From Nepenthes gracilis (taxonomy: Eukaryota; Streptophyta; Magnoliopsida; Caryophyllales; Nepenthaceae), in assembly GCA_033239525.1 (NCBI GenBank), contig BSYO01000036.1, positions 11,228,524 through 11,292,523 on the forward strand: a stretch of 64,000 nucleotides of DNA, written 5' to 3'. Shown here piece after piece: positions 1-11,100 of this stretch. A model generated the notes under the pieces. The model was not told the origin of the DNA. It worked only from the letters and a program-made list of their open reading frames with translations, and did no database searches. Each line of letters opens with the position of its first letter. Within the stretch, counting starts at the first letter, position 1. The position numbers and the translations under genes are program-made.

Positions 1-2238
1 TTGAAATAATATGTTTGTAAATGAAAATGATTATAAAGAAAAATTTATGAACTTATACATTTGACCTTGAATCCATACATATATTTTGAATTGAACTCTA
101 TTTTGATATTTAATTTGGCATTTATACTTTCTCATAGGTTAAAAAGCTTATATTTATACCTTTTCATTTAATAAAAAAATTTATACTTTTTCTATAGAGA
201 AAAAAAATTTTGACCATTTTATTATAAAGTCTACCAATCATTATAAGAAATTAAATAGAATAATATATTTAAATATTCTAATATATTTAGATATACTTGA
301 TGATTACACCTACCCTACAAGTGGTACAAAAAAGTGATGTTTGATCCCGTTAATTGAGAGCAATTTATAGACAGGCTACCTATAGATTTAAATACTAATA
401 TTTTGGTTTAAGATTACTGGGATATGTATAACATTTACTCAATGTTAGTCTTTCAATTCCTAATTTTTAATTTTTAGCATGTTTTAGATTTTCATGGTAT
501 TATCTATATATTATTTGATATTTCAAAATATTTAATCTTTGGATATTACAGATATTGAATACGGTATTTTGATTTTATTTGACTTTATATATTTGAGCCT
601 TTAAAATTATTTGATAATTGAACATTGGGCATATAGACATTTGAAAAGATTTCATACTTTGAACTATTATTGGATATTCGTATATAAATTATAAATTTTA
701 TATTATTATTGTTGAATATTTGGTAAATATTTTTTCTTATGAATAAGTTTCGTATAAGTAAATTATTAAATTAATTTATTTCAATTAAACAGGGTAGTTC
801 AGTTTGGTCCTGATCCCCTATTGAGTGTCATGACTATTATATTGTTTTAGTTTTGGTTTTGTTCTAATCCTACCCGAGAATCTTTGTTATTTGGGTTTTG
901 TCTCATTTAAAACTAAAATAAAAAATCTTTTCAAATTTATTCAATTATTCATTTAATTTTTTACTCAGGTTAGCATTAGGACATATAATTAGTTATTAAC
1001 AGCAATAATATTTTCAATAAGTAACAACATTTTATGATCAAAATATATTCTCGATATTTGCTGATCGGTCATTATTGATATCTATACTTTTAATCAGCTA
1101 ACCGATAAAAATTAAAATAATGATGATATTTTTGACATTGTCAACTACAATGGTCGATAATGCCAGAATAGTAAGCAATTTATAGCTAAATTGACAATAA
1201 AAATTGTGGCAATTTCATCGAACGATGATTATTTATAGCAGTTGGCACCATTGCCGGCCAATAGCACCATTTCGCGAGGGATGCGGATTTTGTATATTCA
1301 TTGATCTAGTTGAGTACTGTCAAATAAATTGTGCTCAATTTTGCCGAGTGTTTCTATTAATTTTGCATAGGTTGTCTATTATTTCAGTCACAAGTTTGTT
1401 TATATGTTATAAAATATGACCGTACACATAATAATTTTATAAATTTATAAAAGTTTAATTATAAAAAAAAAATGTTACCATCTTTAATAAGGTTTCTATT
1501 AGAGTCAAGGTCACCATATTATTTTCTAAAGTCTACCTTAAGTTTTTTTTATTGATTATAAAAATATTTTTGTAAATTTATTTTTCTATTGTATTGTAAA
1601 CATATTATGGATCAATGTATCTTTTGTAATATAAAGAAAGCTTAGCTTTCTATAATTTTCTCTTAAAATACATAAATGGGCTTTATGAAATTATTAAAAT
1701 ATGTAATAACCCTCACATAATGTATAAATCAAAATTTTAATTCCAATAATTTCATATTACATAAAACTAAATAAAATACATTTAATATTTTTTTAAAATT
1801 TTGCTCCTATATTTTTTTTTTCATAAATACTATAGAATTAATAAGGATGATCAAATAAGCTAGAGAAAATATTTTTAAATGAAGCTTTTTAAATATATTG
1901 AGTAATATAATATTTTATCCTTTCACAAAATTATAAATTTTATAAATAAATAAATAAAATATCACATCAAATTAAAGATATCAAAATAATGACCATATAC
2001 CATTATTGGGAGAAATATATTAGGGATACCATTTATTTGCTTTTGAAATATTTTTTATTATCTAATTTCTCATCTATTAATTCATATTAATAAATAATAC
2101 ATAAATAAATAAATATTATAATAAAATAAAATTTTACATAAAAATAAATATTAAAAGGTGTAAAAAAAATTATGATATACTTACAACTATTTTTAAAATA
2201 TTTTTTATCATATAATTTTTCACCCATTTATTTTAATG
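1..2238. other. AT-rich intergenic DNA without a recognisable gene
   Basis: This stretch is strongly AT-rich, with many poly-A/T runs and no open reading frame of meaningful length or recognisable domain. The one moderate ORF (1204-1419) has no familiar motif and unremarkable composition, so I treat it as chance. Short stretches near 1060-1300 are less AT-biased and could be old transposon debris, but I see no LTR, terminal inverted repeat or coding remnant that I can name. Confidence 0.6.
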
Positions 2239-3300
2239 TGTCATTGGATCTGAATTTCAAACAGATTCGGGCTGTTCCGCTTGTCCTGGTTCGGCTCTAT
2301 TCACTAAGTTTGGATCTTGCACACCACTAAAAAGAACAGGAGGTCAGTGTGTTAGCGGGAAGTTGTCCCACCGAAAATATTCCGACGCTCAAGTCAGTAA
2401 ATAACCTTCGAAATATGAGAAAGTCACTGAAACTAAGAATTGAAAGAGAGAGAGAGTAAGAGTGTGTTTATCTCTAGATGAAAGAGAGACAAAGCCGTCT
2501 TCTTGAATTTGAATGGTGGGGGAGGCAGTAAACGGCTGTTAGGAGCACGTTGTATGCCTTGGGTTTTTGAGTGACAGCACAAAGTAGAGAATTGTAAGTA
2601 TGTCTCTGTTGTCGTTGTGGGCGTTGTATGAGTAAAAACTTGCGTGAGTAAAAACTTGCGTGAGTAGCAGGTAGCCTTAGTAAAAGTTCGCGTAGCAAAT
2701 AGCATGCACTGAATGAGAATTCAAGGGCTTATTTATGGTTGATAGGGTGATCTCCCTCCTTTGAAAGAAGTGATCCCCTGCGTGATTCTTCGTTGGCCTG
2801 CCTTTCAGAGTGATACCAGTTGCCAAATGGACCAAGATAGTTTTCTTCCACGGCGGTCATCGGCTTTCCAAATTGCCTACCTTCATTCTGTATTTCTTTG
2901 TTGGAGTGCTTCGATTGGCGGGATATTGAAAAAATCGCGCATTCCTTACGAGAAGGGCGCCCGATTTTGTCGATATCCATTTTGGAGCCCAGGTTGTGAT
3001 TGTGGGAGATCTTTGGAAGAGCCAGTTCTTTGGCCGTCCCAATGGATCGTGGGGTACAGTGGGTTAGGCAGTAAAAAGCTTTTATTTTTGCTTTATTCTT
3101 TATAGTGATTAGGTTATCTGAGTTGGCCGTCTCTGCATCTTGAGTTAGCCGTCTGTTGGAGTTTAGGCAGTACAGCCAAGGCGTTGATCGTCTTGAAGCT
3201 CGAACTTTTCGAGCTTCAGATTCGCGTCGCATTGGGCGATTTTTTGAAGTTGGCCGTCTCGTATGTTATTTTAGATTCCCGTTGTGTGAAATTTATTTCG
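2239..3300 (-). mobile_element. Solo-LTR-like remnant of a Ty3/gypsy element
   Basis: Read on the minus strand, this block has an LTR layout: a GC-richer U3-like part (3300-2745), a TATA-like sequence at about 2731-2741, then a transcribed-region-like part ending in ACA at 2239. At about 2377-2393 (minus) it carries CTGACTTGAGCGTCGGA followed by a GTGGGA-type motif. The same motif lies near the 3' end of both LTRs of the gypsy element at 14096-27071, so the two families are probably related. No primer-binding site follows the inner end and no internal coding sequence is attached, which suggests a solo LTR. I could not find a matching target-site duplication, so the outer end near 3300 is approximate. 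Confidence 0.5.
3195..3217. repeat. Perfect 10-bp hairpin in the solo LTR
   Basis: A GAAGCTCGAA arm and its exact reverse complement are separated by three bases. It lies in the U3-like part of the LTR remnant just upstream of the CCT gene. It is a strong potential hairpin, but there is no evidence of function. Confidence 0.7.
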
Positions 3301-3469
3301 TATTTTGGTGTACCCATCATATTTATACCTATATACTTGTTTATAAATAAATAAATAAATATTATGTAATTCTGATTTTTTTTTTAAGAAAATGGTCTAA
3401 ATAGAAAAGAAGTGGTAATTACAGTAAGCCAAGCCGAGTGCCGACACTTGACTGAATAGGAAAAGAAGG

Positions 3470-3674
3470 GACAAAGAGCGAACCAATGGACAAATTTATG
3501 CATCATAAATCCCTCCGTCTTCCTCAATACCTCGTCGGGGAGAGGGACAATCCCGTTCCAGATTCTATATCCTCAACACGGCTGCTGCGGCCAACCCCCG
3601 TTCTCACTTCTATCAACACAGCTACCAGCCGTCCGCCATTTTTGAGGTTTGGGGAGAAAGGGAGGTGAAGAAAA
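3470..3674 (+). promoter_or_regulatory. Probable 5' flank and 5'UTR of CCT gene copy A
   Basis: A CCAAT box lies at 3483-3487 and a weak CATAAAT element at about 3503-3509, followed by about 165 bases of CT-rich leader and the ATG at 3675. The leader is conserved in unit B (about 8030-8197), but sequence similarity between the units stops near 3492. Only copy A therefore keeps the ancestral upstream DNA. The transcription start is inferred, not seen. Confidence 0.4.
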
Positions 3675-6600
3675 ATGCATACAGAAGCTGGAATTTTATG
3701 CCCGTATTTCCATACTTTCTCTCATGAAGTACAGCAGATTGAAGAGCTATGCCATTCTCAAAAGCCCAACTCATCTAGGGTGGTATCATTCTCCCTTTTT
3801 CTCGAGGATTTCAATCTTTTTACTGACGATATGAAGTTTTTGTGTTGAAATGGGGGAAATTGCCTTTGTGTGGGTTCTTTTGATCAGTTTTTATCTCTCT
3901 TCCTTTGTCCCTCTCCCTTCCGATAAGGGGTAAGGTGTTGGTTTGGGAGTTTTAATCTTGGAATTGTAGGCTAAGTGGGGAGTTTGATTTTGACTCTGTG
4001 TTTTGTACTTTTGTCTTCTCCATTGATCTGCATTTCTTTGCTTGCTTTCTTTCTTTGAGTTCCTGGTAGACTTAATTGGAAAATAAAGGTTCTTTATGTG
4101 CTTGCTTGTTGATTGGCTATCTCACGAACCACTTGGAGAAGTGTTTGGGGGAGAAAAAGACTCCCTCCTTTGAATGTTCTAAGAGTAGATAAAGAAGCAT
4201 TACTACAATACAATAGAAGAAATTGCAGTAAATATAAATCAATTAAAGGAGATACAATACTTTTTATACAGGCAACAACTTAAAATCAAGGGGAAAACCA
4301 TGGGACTTTTGCTGTCAAGTAGATATCATCTGTCGTGGTCACTCAAACCTATTCCTGCTCTCAACATGGCTCAATATAAATCAATTACAGGAGATACAAT
4401 AATTTTTATACAGGAAACCACTTAAAATCAAAGGGGAAAACCATGGGACTTCGGCTTTCAAGTAGATACACTATTCCTGCCCTCAACAAAGTTTCATGGC
4501 ACGAACTAGAAATGAAAATCAGAGGTGTTCTACACATGATTGAGTACAATATACTAGAAAATGGAAGGAATCCGAGAAAAATGATGTCCTGCTTTGAGAA
4601 TAACTCCTTCCTTTTTCTCTCTTTCTTCTTGTCCCTCCCTCTTGTGTTTGCTCTGGAGTTATGGATGATACTGTTGAAGAAAACCATGCAAAGCTGCACT
4701 TGGTTTATATAACGAAAACTGATCTGTCACTCTAGCATAATTCTCACATTGTTCATACGAACATTTGTCAATTTTCTCCTTGAGCCAACATTATACGATC
4801 ATCAAGCTGTAGAATCATGCCAATCAACAAAAATTCTGCTTGAGCATAAAAAATCAGCTAGGTACGGTGGATCTAGGGCCTCACATGGAAGTGCCCACCG
4901 CAACCAATAGATGGGGGATTTTTTTATGATGTGTTTGTAATGTAAACCGGCAAGAGTGAGAGAGTAGGAGACAATTTCCGAGCAATAGGTTGGGTCTTCT
5001 TTATTGTCTTTAACCATTATGGAATCACATTCCCTCCCCAGCCAACTAAGCGAGTTTATTTGAAGCCAGATGTGATAGGTTGATTTTCTTTGATATTAAA
5101 TTTAATGGATTTTTAGTTTAACATATTAAATTGTAGCATTAGCCATCCTTTTCTTATTCTTTAAATGACAAAACCTTTAGGGTGATTGGCTTGGTGACTT
5201 TTAATTTTAATACATCACTTTAATTTTAAGCATGGAATGAAATAGTGGTAGATATGCAAGATACTGGCCGGTATATTCAGTTATGTTGGAGTGATGCATT
5301 GAAAATGAGATTAAATGAAGAGCAGTAATGATGACTCTTTGCATCTTCGATTTTTATTTTTTTTTTGCACCTATCTCTGTGGCGATGACATCCCTGAGGA
5401 CCCACCTAACGGTAACTATCACAAACATCAATAAGCACTTCCGTTCTAGTTTGTTGTAACTGCTCAGGATGATTATACTTGACTAGCTTTTAGTTCAGAA
5501 CTGAAGTAGGATCATAAACTGTTATCCTTCCATGGGGTTGGTGATTCAGACTGATTGAGGGATGTAGGAATTGCTCTTACAGCCCAGTATGTTATGTTGA
5601 AATGGCTTTCTCAGGTGCCCCAAGGAATTAAGGGTATTGCGGGACTAACCGTCCTTGGAAAGTATCATTGAGTTCCCGTTAGGCTTTTGCTATGATTTTT
5701 AGGACTTGCTCCAATTAGTTCAAAGCTATCGATAGATAAACCATATATTTTGAATGTCGGCCAATACACTCAATGTTTACTTCATGTTTCGATTCACAAA
5801 AGAATTATGTCTAACGTATCATCTGATTTGGCCAATATTGATACAGTTGCTTTCTATATCGATATTTTTCATTCATGTCTTTAAGTACCTTTGGATAATT
5901 GATGAAAATTGTGGAAAGTAGTCAAGTGTGACACTTGATCACATACTTATACTTGGATTTCGAGTAACATACATTGTTAAGGTTTGCTTTTCTGAAACGG
6001 GCAAAAAACATGAAAACCAATAGTTTTATTACCGTATTTTTGCTTCAGGCTGTGCTGGTTGCCAAAATTGCACTATGTAATATGGGAATTTATAGCGGTA
6101 CATTAACCATTTGAGTTCTCGGCAAAATACTGTCAAATAGATCAACCAGAAGCTCTGTGTTTTGTGGGTGATTTGGAGTTCATAATCATATCTAGATTCT
6201 CATTTTCCTAGATTTAAATTACTTTTTGAATTCTGCTGAAGAACTATAGAGTCCAGTCTTTCATATATTGTGGATAATTGATTTGTTGAGATTTATCATG
6301 AAATTGCCATATCAAATACTGTGAACTTTGCTCATATTAAGCATGTTACCTGATCTAGTTAAAAGGTTTATGCTGCTTACACATCTTAATCATGAATGAA
6401 AATATCAATATCGATATTGATCATTGTCATATTAATATTGAACATCATGAATACACAAAAAAGCTTGTGATTATATCAAAAGCGTATGCCAAAATTTAAT
6501 TGTCTTGATGAGTTATATACAAAAATTGAGTTGTGTATTTAATTTGAGGAGGTTTAGTCAATTTTATCAATAATTAATCATAATATCCTTCTAAATCATT

Positions 6601-7400
6601 AAACAATGCTGCTACAGTTTTTTTATTTATACATGCTTATACTTCTACAAAGCACATGGATGTAGACTTTTTTTGAAAATTTTGGATTTTGTCTATATTT
6701 AGAAAATATATATTCAAGCCTCCAAGATTGATGAAAAGTAAAAAGAAAAAAAATTGGCCAATATATCACAATATATTTTAATAAAGTGACATTAGGATAA
6801 TTTCCTGTGCCGAAGGATATCATTTTTGGGATCTCTCAATACCAATACACTCCTCCATGATCATACACGTTTTCCTTCTGTTTTTCTTATTTCCACTATC
6901 TTCCGATCCAGGTGTCTACTATAGCAGAGTATGACCTGGGAGGAGAAGGGGATCTTTTCAAAGCTCCCAAACCCATCATTGAAGAACCCATTGGTTGCCT
7001 TGATCCCGTTGCTGCGGCCATTTCTATGATGTCATGTGATGATGATATCATGTCAGCAGAAGTCCTCAAAGTTGGAGACATTGAAACACTTGAGAACCAA
7101 CATACTGTTAGCAAGGTTTTCTATGAATATGAGAAAGATCTTTTGGGAAAAACCTCGTTGGAAGCAGCTGTTTCTGAAGTTATTGATATCAAGCTTCCGG
7201 CAGTGCTACTGAGTGAGATCCCAGCTGACGAGAACAAATTGTCTCCAGAGTTATCTTTTCAGAGTGTCAGCCCGGGGTGTTTAAGCTCAATTGAATGGGC
7301 AAATGCAACTTCAATGAGGCCGAGTTTTCTCGGGTTTTCCAAATTGGATTTTGGGTCAGCTTTTGGGATGAGAAGGGCATCCAGTGAAGGAGACATAAAG
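3675..7400 (+). pseudogene. CCT-motif family gene, copy A (5' half, lacks CCT exons)
   Basis: Exon 1 is 3675-3779 (35 codons, starting MHTEAGILCPYF) and exon 2 is 6912-7400 (163 codons). The intron is bounded by a GT donor at 3780 and the acceptor TCCGATCCAG ending at 6911. Exon 2 carries [14 protein letters not shown] near its start and FGMRRASSEGDIK at its end, as in plant CCT-motif family (CMF) proteins. A GTCAGA donor follows 7400, but unit A ends before any CCT exon, so alone it would give a protein without the DNA/NF-Y-interacting CCT domain. All junctions are phase 0, so splicing into copy B exon 2 or exon 3 would stay in frame. Relative to copy B it lacks one Lys codon (FQ-SVS against FQKSVS). 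It may be a truncated pseudogene or the working 5' end of a fused gene; RNA evidence would decide. Confidence 0.8.
4233..4490 (+). repeat. Imperfect tandem repeat in intron 1 of copy A
   Basis: A segment beginning TATAAATCAATTA at 4233 recurs at 4375 (offset 142). The second unit lacks about 26 bases around the TATCATCTGTCGTGG segment. The same pair is present in copy B (10352 and 10495), so it predates the gene duplication. It is intronic and shows no sign of function. Confidence 0.8.
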
Positions 7401-8026
7401 GTCAGAATGAATACATTTTTTTTCATTTGATGCCCAAATCGGATGTTGTGATGCAAAAATCTTGTGATCACAAGTTATATACTCATAAATTTTATTATAT
7501 ACGATTTCGGTATTGTTTCTTTTATGTAAACTTTTTTGAGAGAAAAATTAAGAAATATAAATTTCTGTTGACAATTTATGATAAAATAGTGTTACTCATG
7601 AATTTTATTCTCATATTTATAAGTAAACTATAAATTTTAGTTAACGCATTCCTACCACTGTGTCGTGTCTTCTTGTTTAGAAAATTAGAGTGTCGGCATA
7701 TTGATGTCGTACGTGTTTTATGTCGGAATCCATGCTTCTTAGAATAATAGATCTGAAATGCCAAGAAGATTGCCTATTCTGAAAATTGTTCTGGCTAACA
7801 GTTCATGCTTTTTTTCTGCAAATCCCATTTTGTGGTTGGATGACACTGCACCTATCATGTTGGGAATCCAACGGTAAAGAATGATAGTATTTATTTTCCT
7901 TGCTATTATTGCATCCTGCATTTTGTAGGAAAAATTGAGCCGGTAATAGAAGGAAATTTAAGTAAAAGCTTCAAGGCTTGTGACAATCCACTTTCCTTTA
8001 ATTTAAGCATCATAAATTTAAGGGAT

Positions 8027-8033
8027 TATAAAT
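8027..8033 (+). promoter_or_regulatory. TATAAAT at the duplication junction, possible new TATA box
   Basis: Where the two units join, about 16 extra bases relative to the copy A leader create a perfect TATAAAT. In copy A the corresponding sequence is only CATAAAT. The element sits about 170 bases upstream of the copy B start codon. This makes independent transcription of copy B conceivable, but the sequence alone cannot show it. Confidence 0.3.
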
Positions 8034-8197
8034 CCGTCCGTCTTCTTCAATACCTCGTAGGGGAGAGGAACAATCCCATTCCAGATTCTACATCCTCAAC
8101 GCGGCTGCTGTGGCTAACCCCTGTTCTCACTTCTATCAACACGGCTACCAGCTGTCCGCCATTTTTGAGGTTTGGGGAGAAAGGGAGGTGAAGAAAA

Positions 8198-11100
8198 ATG
8201 CATACAGAAGCTGGAAATTTATGCCCGTATTTCCATAATTTCTCTCATGGAGTACAGCAGATTGAAGAGCTATGCCATTCTCAAAAACCCAACTCATCAA
8301 GGGTAGTATCTTTCTCCCTCTTTCTCCAGGATTTCAATCTTTTTACTGACGATATGAAGTTTTTGTGTTGAAATGGGGGAAATTGCTTTTGTGTGGGTTC
8401 TTTTGATTAGTTTTTACCTCTCACAAAACAACCTTCCAAACAATCAGTCAAAGATTACGCAATGTCCAAACCACAGATTTTACCAACATCAAATTTGTAT
8501 GCAACCCTAGCCAAATACCCACCATTAACTTTCAAAGAGGCTGTAGCCCTGGCTTCTTCTTCTTTCAGCTAACCTACCTCAAATGAGAGCCAATACAACA
8601 CTAAGCCATTAAAACTTCATATACCATAATCTCCTATTATCAGAAATCTCTACTCAATGACCTCATCACTCTCACCAGTAGGAAGTTCTATCCTAATTGT
8701 TTATACCATACTACTGATGTTTTTAAAACACAGTAATTTTATGAGTTAGTTTTGATTGACTTGGGTTTTATTGAGCTCAAACACCATCGAAACCTAAAGA
8801 TAATACAATTATCTTTTCTACCATCAAAATTAAAAGAGTACGTCAACACCAAAAAATAGCCCTCAATGCCTGGGACATTAAACCTTACTCAGTACATTAC
8901 CAACCAATGGGATATAATTACCAAGATTATAAAGCTGTATGGTTTAATACTTTATATTTTCGATCTTTTACCCATTCATGGTTTATCTGTTTTGATAAAT
9001 CATGTCCTAAACAATTACCAATTTGGTTCACTGAGCGGCGGATTTATTGCGGACCATTACCAGCTATTTACCCAAATATTGTTAATGATGCCCGAATTTA
9101 TTATGAAAAGTTGTATAAAGATATAATCCAACCCCATAGAGTTATTGCCTTTCATATTGATTATGAAATTCCGTGGATCATGGCTTGGCATTTCACATGC
9201 CATCAGTATTATGAAGATACTCCATTAGTAATCTAAGATATCCCCTTATCAATTGTTCTGGAATTCCGAGTCAAGTGGTGGGATAAATTTGATCATACCA
9301 TGATCGGGTATTTTGCTGTTGAAGCGGATTTTCAAAAGTACAAGGCATTGGCCCAATCCGTCAAGCTCGCATCTAAAGTCGTACCGACATTGTCGGCCAG
9401 TCTTATTCCAGTGGCATCTTCAGCTCCTCCTAAGTCAAGGAGTCCTCATGGTTTTGGCTCACCTACACCATCAATTTCCTCCAGGAAATCTAACAAGTTT
9501 ACTAAACAAATGGTAGCCTAAAAGGCCAGTTAGATCACATGATGGCCTAGATGGCCCAGATGCAGCAAGCCCTTTCTAAATAAGTTCAAGACTTCAAAGT
9601 TCAATGGGCCAATGTTTTTGACGATGAATTGGCCCTTGATTCTTCTACTCAACCGCCCTCATGCCCAACTAGTCCACTTCCTCCAGACTTGGCGGGTTAT
9701 GCTCAGGATCCTTTCAATTTCTATGCACTAAAAAAAAAAAAAACTAACAATGTGTTATTCTGCAGGTACTCCAATTTCTTCATTTTTTAAACAATTTCCA
9801 GAAATTGTGTAAACTGCTATATGAGATAGTATATGTTGACAACAACATCATCCCATTACATCACATGACATCTGGAATTACGTATGTTAGAAAAAACAAG
9901 ATAAGATTCTACGCAATTATGCAAAGCAACGTCCTTTTTGAATGATTCTTGCAAAAGTCAAAAAGGCCACAATAAAATATCAATAACCAAAGTCAACAGT
10001 AAACAATTAGACGCACTACCAACTGTAAGATTCCACCATCATCACAAGAAGACAAAACAATTGATTGGTGGATAAAAGACTGACAGATGATGATCAATGA
10101 ATACTAGCTACCAAGCACATGTGATCCACCTACTTTCTTACCAAACAAATAAACGACTCTGATGCAACAACTATCAACGGTAGAGTTGAAATCACCATCG
10201 GTATATGAGGAGTTCAGTCGAACCATGTAGGATCATTGAACAATCTTACAATTTTTTCTATCCTCTAGCCTAGTCCTCAACCTTTGTATTTCCTTTCCCA
10301 AACTTGTATCCCATTCAATTACAGGAAATATATAGAGGAAATTGCAGTAAATATAAATCAATTACAGGAGATACAATAATTTTTATACAGGAAACAACTT
10401 AAAATCAAAGGGTAAAATCATGGGACTTTTGCTGTCAAGTAGATATCATCTGTCGTGGTCACTCAAACCCATTCTTGCTCTCAACAAGGGTCAATATAAA
10501 TCAATTACAGGAGATACAATAATTTTTATTCTGGAAACCACTTAAAATCAAAGGGGAAAACCATGGGACTTCTGCTGTCAAGTAGATAAACTATTCCTGC
10601 CCTCAACATATGTTGACTCTCAACAAAGTTTCATGGCACGAACTAGAAATGAAAATCAGAGGTGTTCTACACATGATTGAGTACAATATACTAGAAAATG
10701 GAAGGAATCCGAGAAAAATGATGTCCTGCTTTGAGAATAACTCCTTCCTCTTTCTCTCTTTATTCTTGTCCCTCCCTCGTGTGTTTGCTCTGGAGTTATG
10801 GATGATACTGTTGAAGAAAATCATGCAAAGCTGCACTTGGTTTATATAACGAAAACTGATCTGTCGCTCTAGCGTAATTTTCACATTGTTCATACGAACG
10901 TTTGTCAATTTTCTCCTTGAGCCAACATCATACGAACATCAAGCTGTAGAATCATGCCAATCAACAAAAATTCTGCTTGAGCGTAAAAAATCAGCTAGGT
11001 ACGGTGGATCCTGGGCCTCACATGGAAGTGCCCACCGCAACCAATAGATGGGGGATTTTTGTATGATGTGTTTGTAATGTAGACCGGCAAGAGTGAGAGA

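Larger units (their letters stand above)
3492..7999 (+). repeat. Tandem duplication unit A of the CCT gene region
   Basis: This 4.5-kb block matches 8000-27188 almost base for base once the two insertions in unit B are removed. Similarity begins at the 5'UTR (about 3492 against 8001) and ends in intron 2 (about 7999 against 27188). The junction at 7999/8000 joins the broken intron 2 of unit A directly to the 5'UTR of unit B, as expected for a simple head-to-tail duplication. Unit A has an uninterrupted site at 7880-7890, where unit B holds the 13-kb retrotransposon, so the duplication is older than that insertion. Confidence 0.9.

Noticed and set aside
1204..1419. 71-codon ORF
   Set aside because: No motif, isolated in AT-rich DNA, no splice or promoter context.
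2729..3232. 167-codon minus-strand ORF
   Set aside because: Lies wholly in the U3-like part of the solo LTR and has overlapping ORFs on the other strand; no recognisable domain.
4406..4712. Overlapping ORFs on both strands, conserved in copy B (10603-10908)
   Set aside because: Conservation follows from the recent duplication of the intron; the frames show no domain and the strand is ambiguous.
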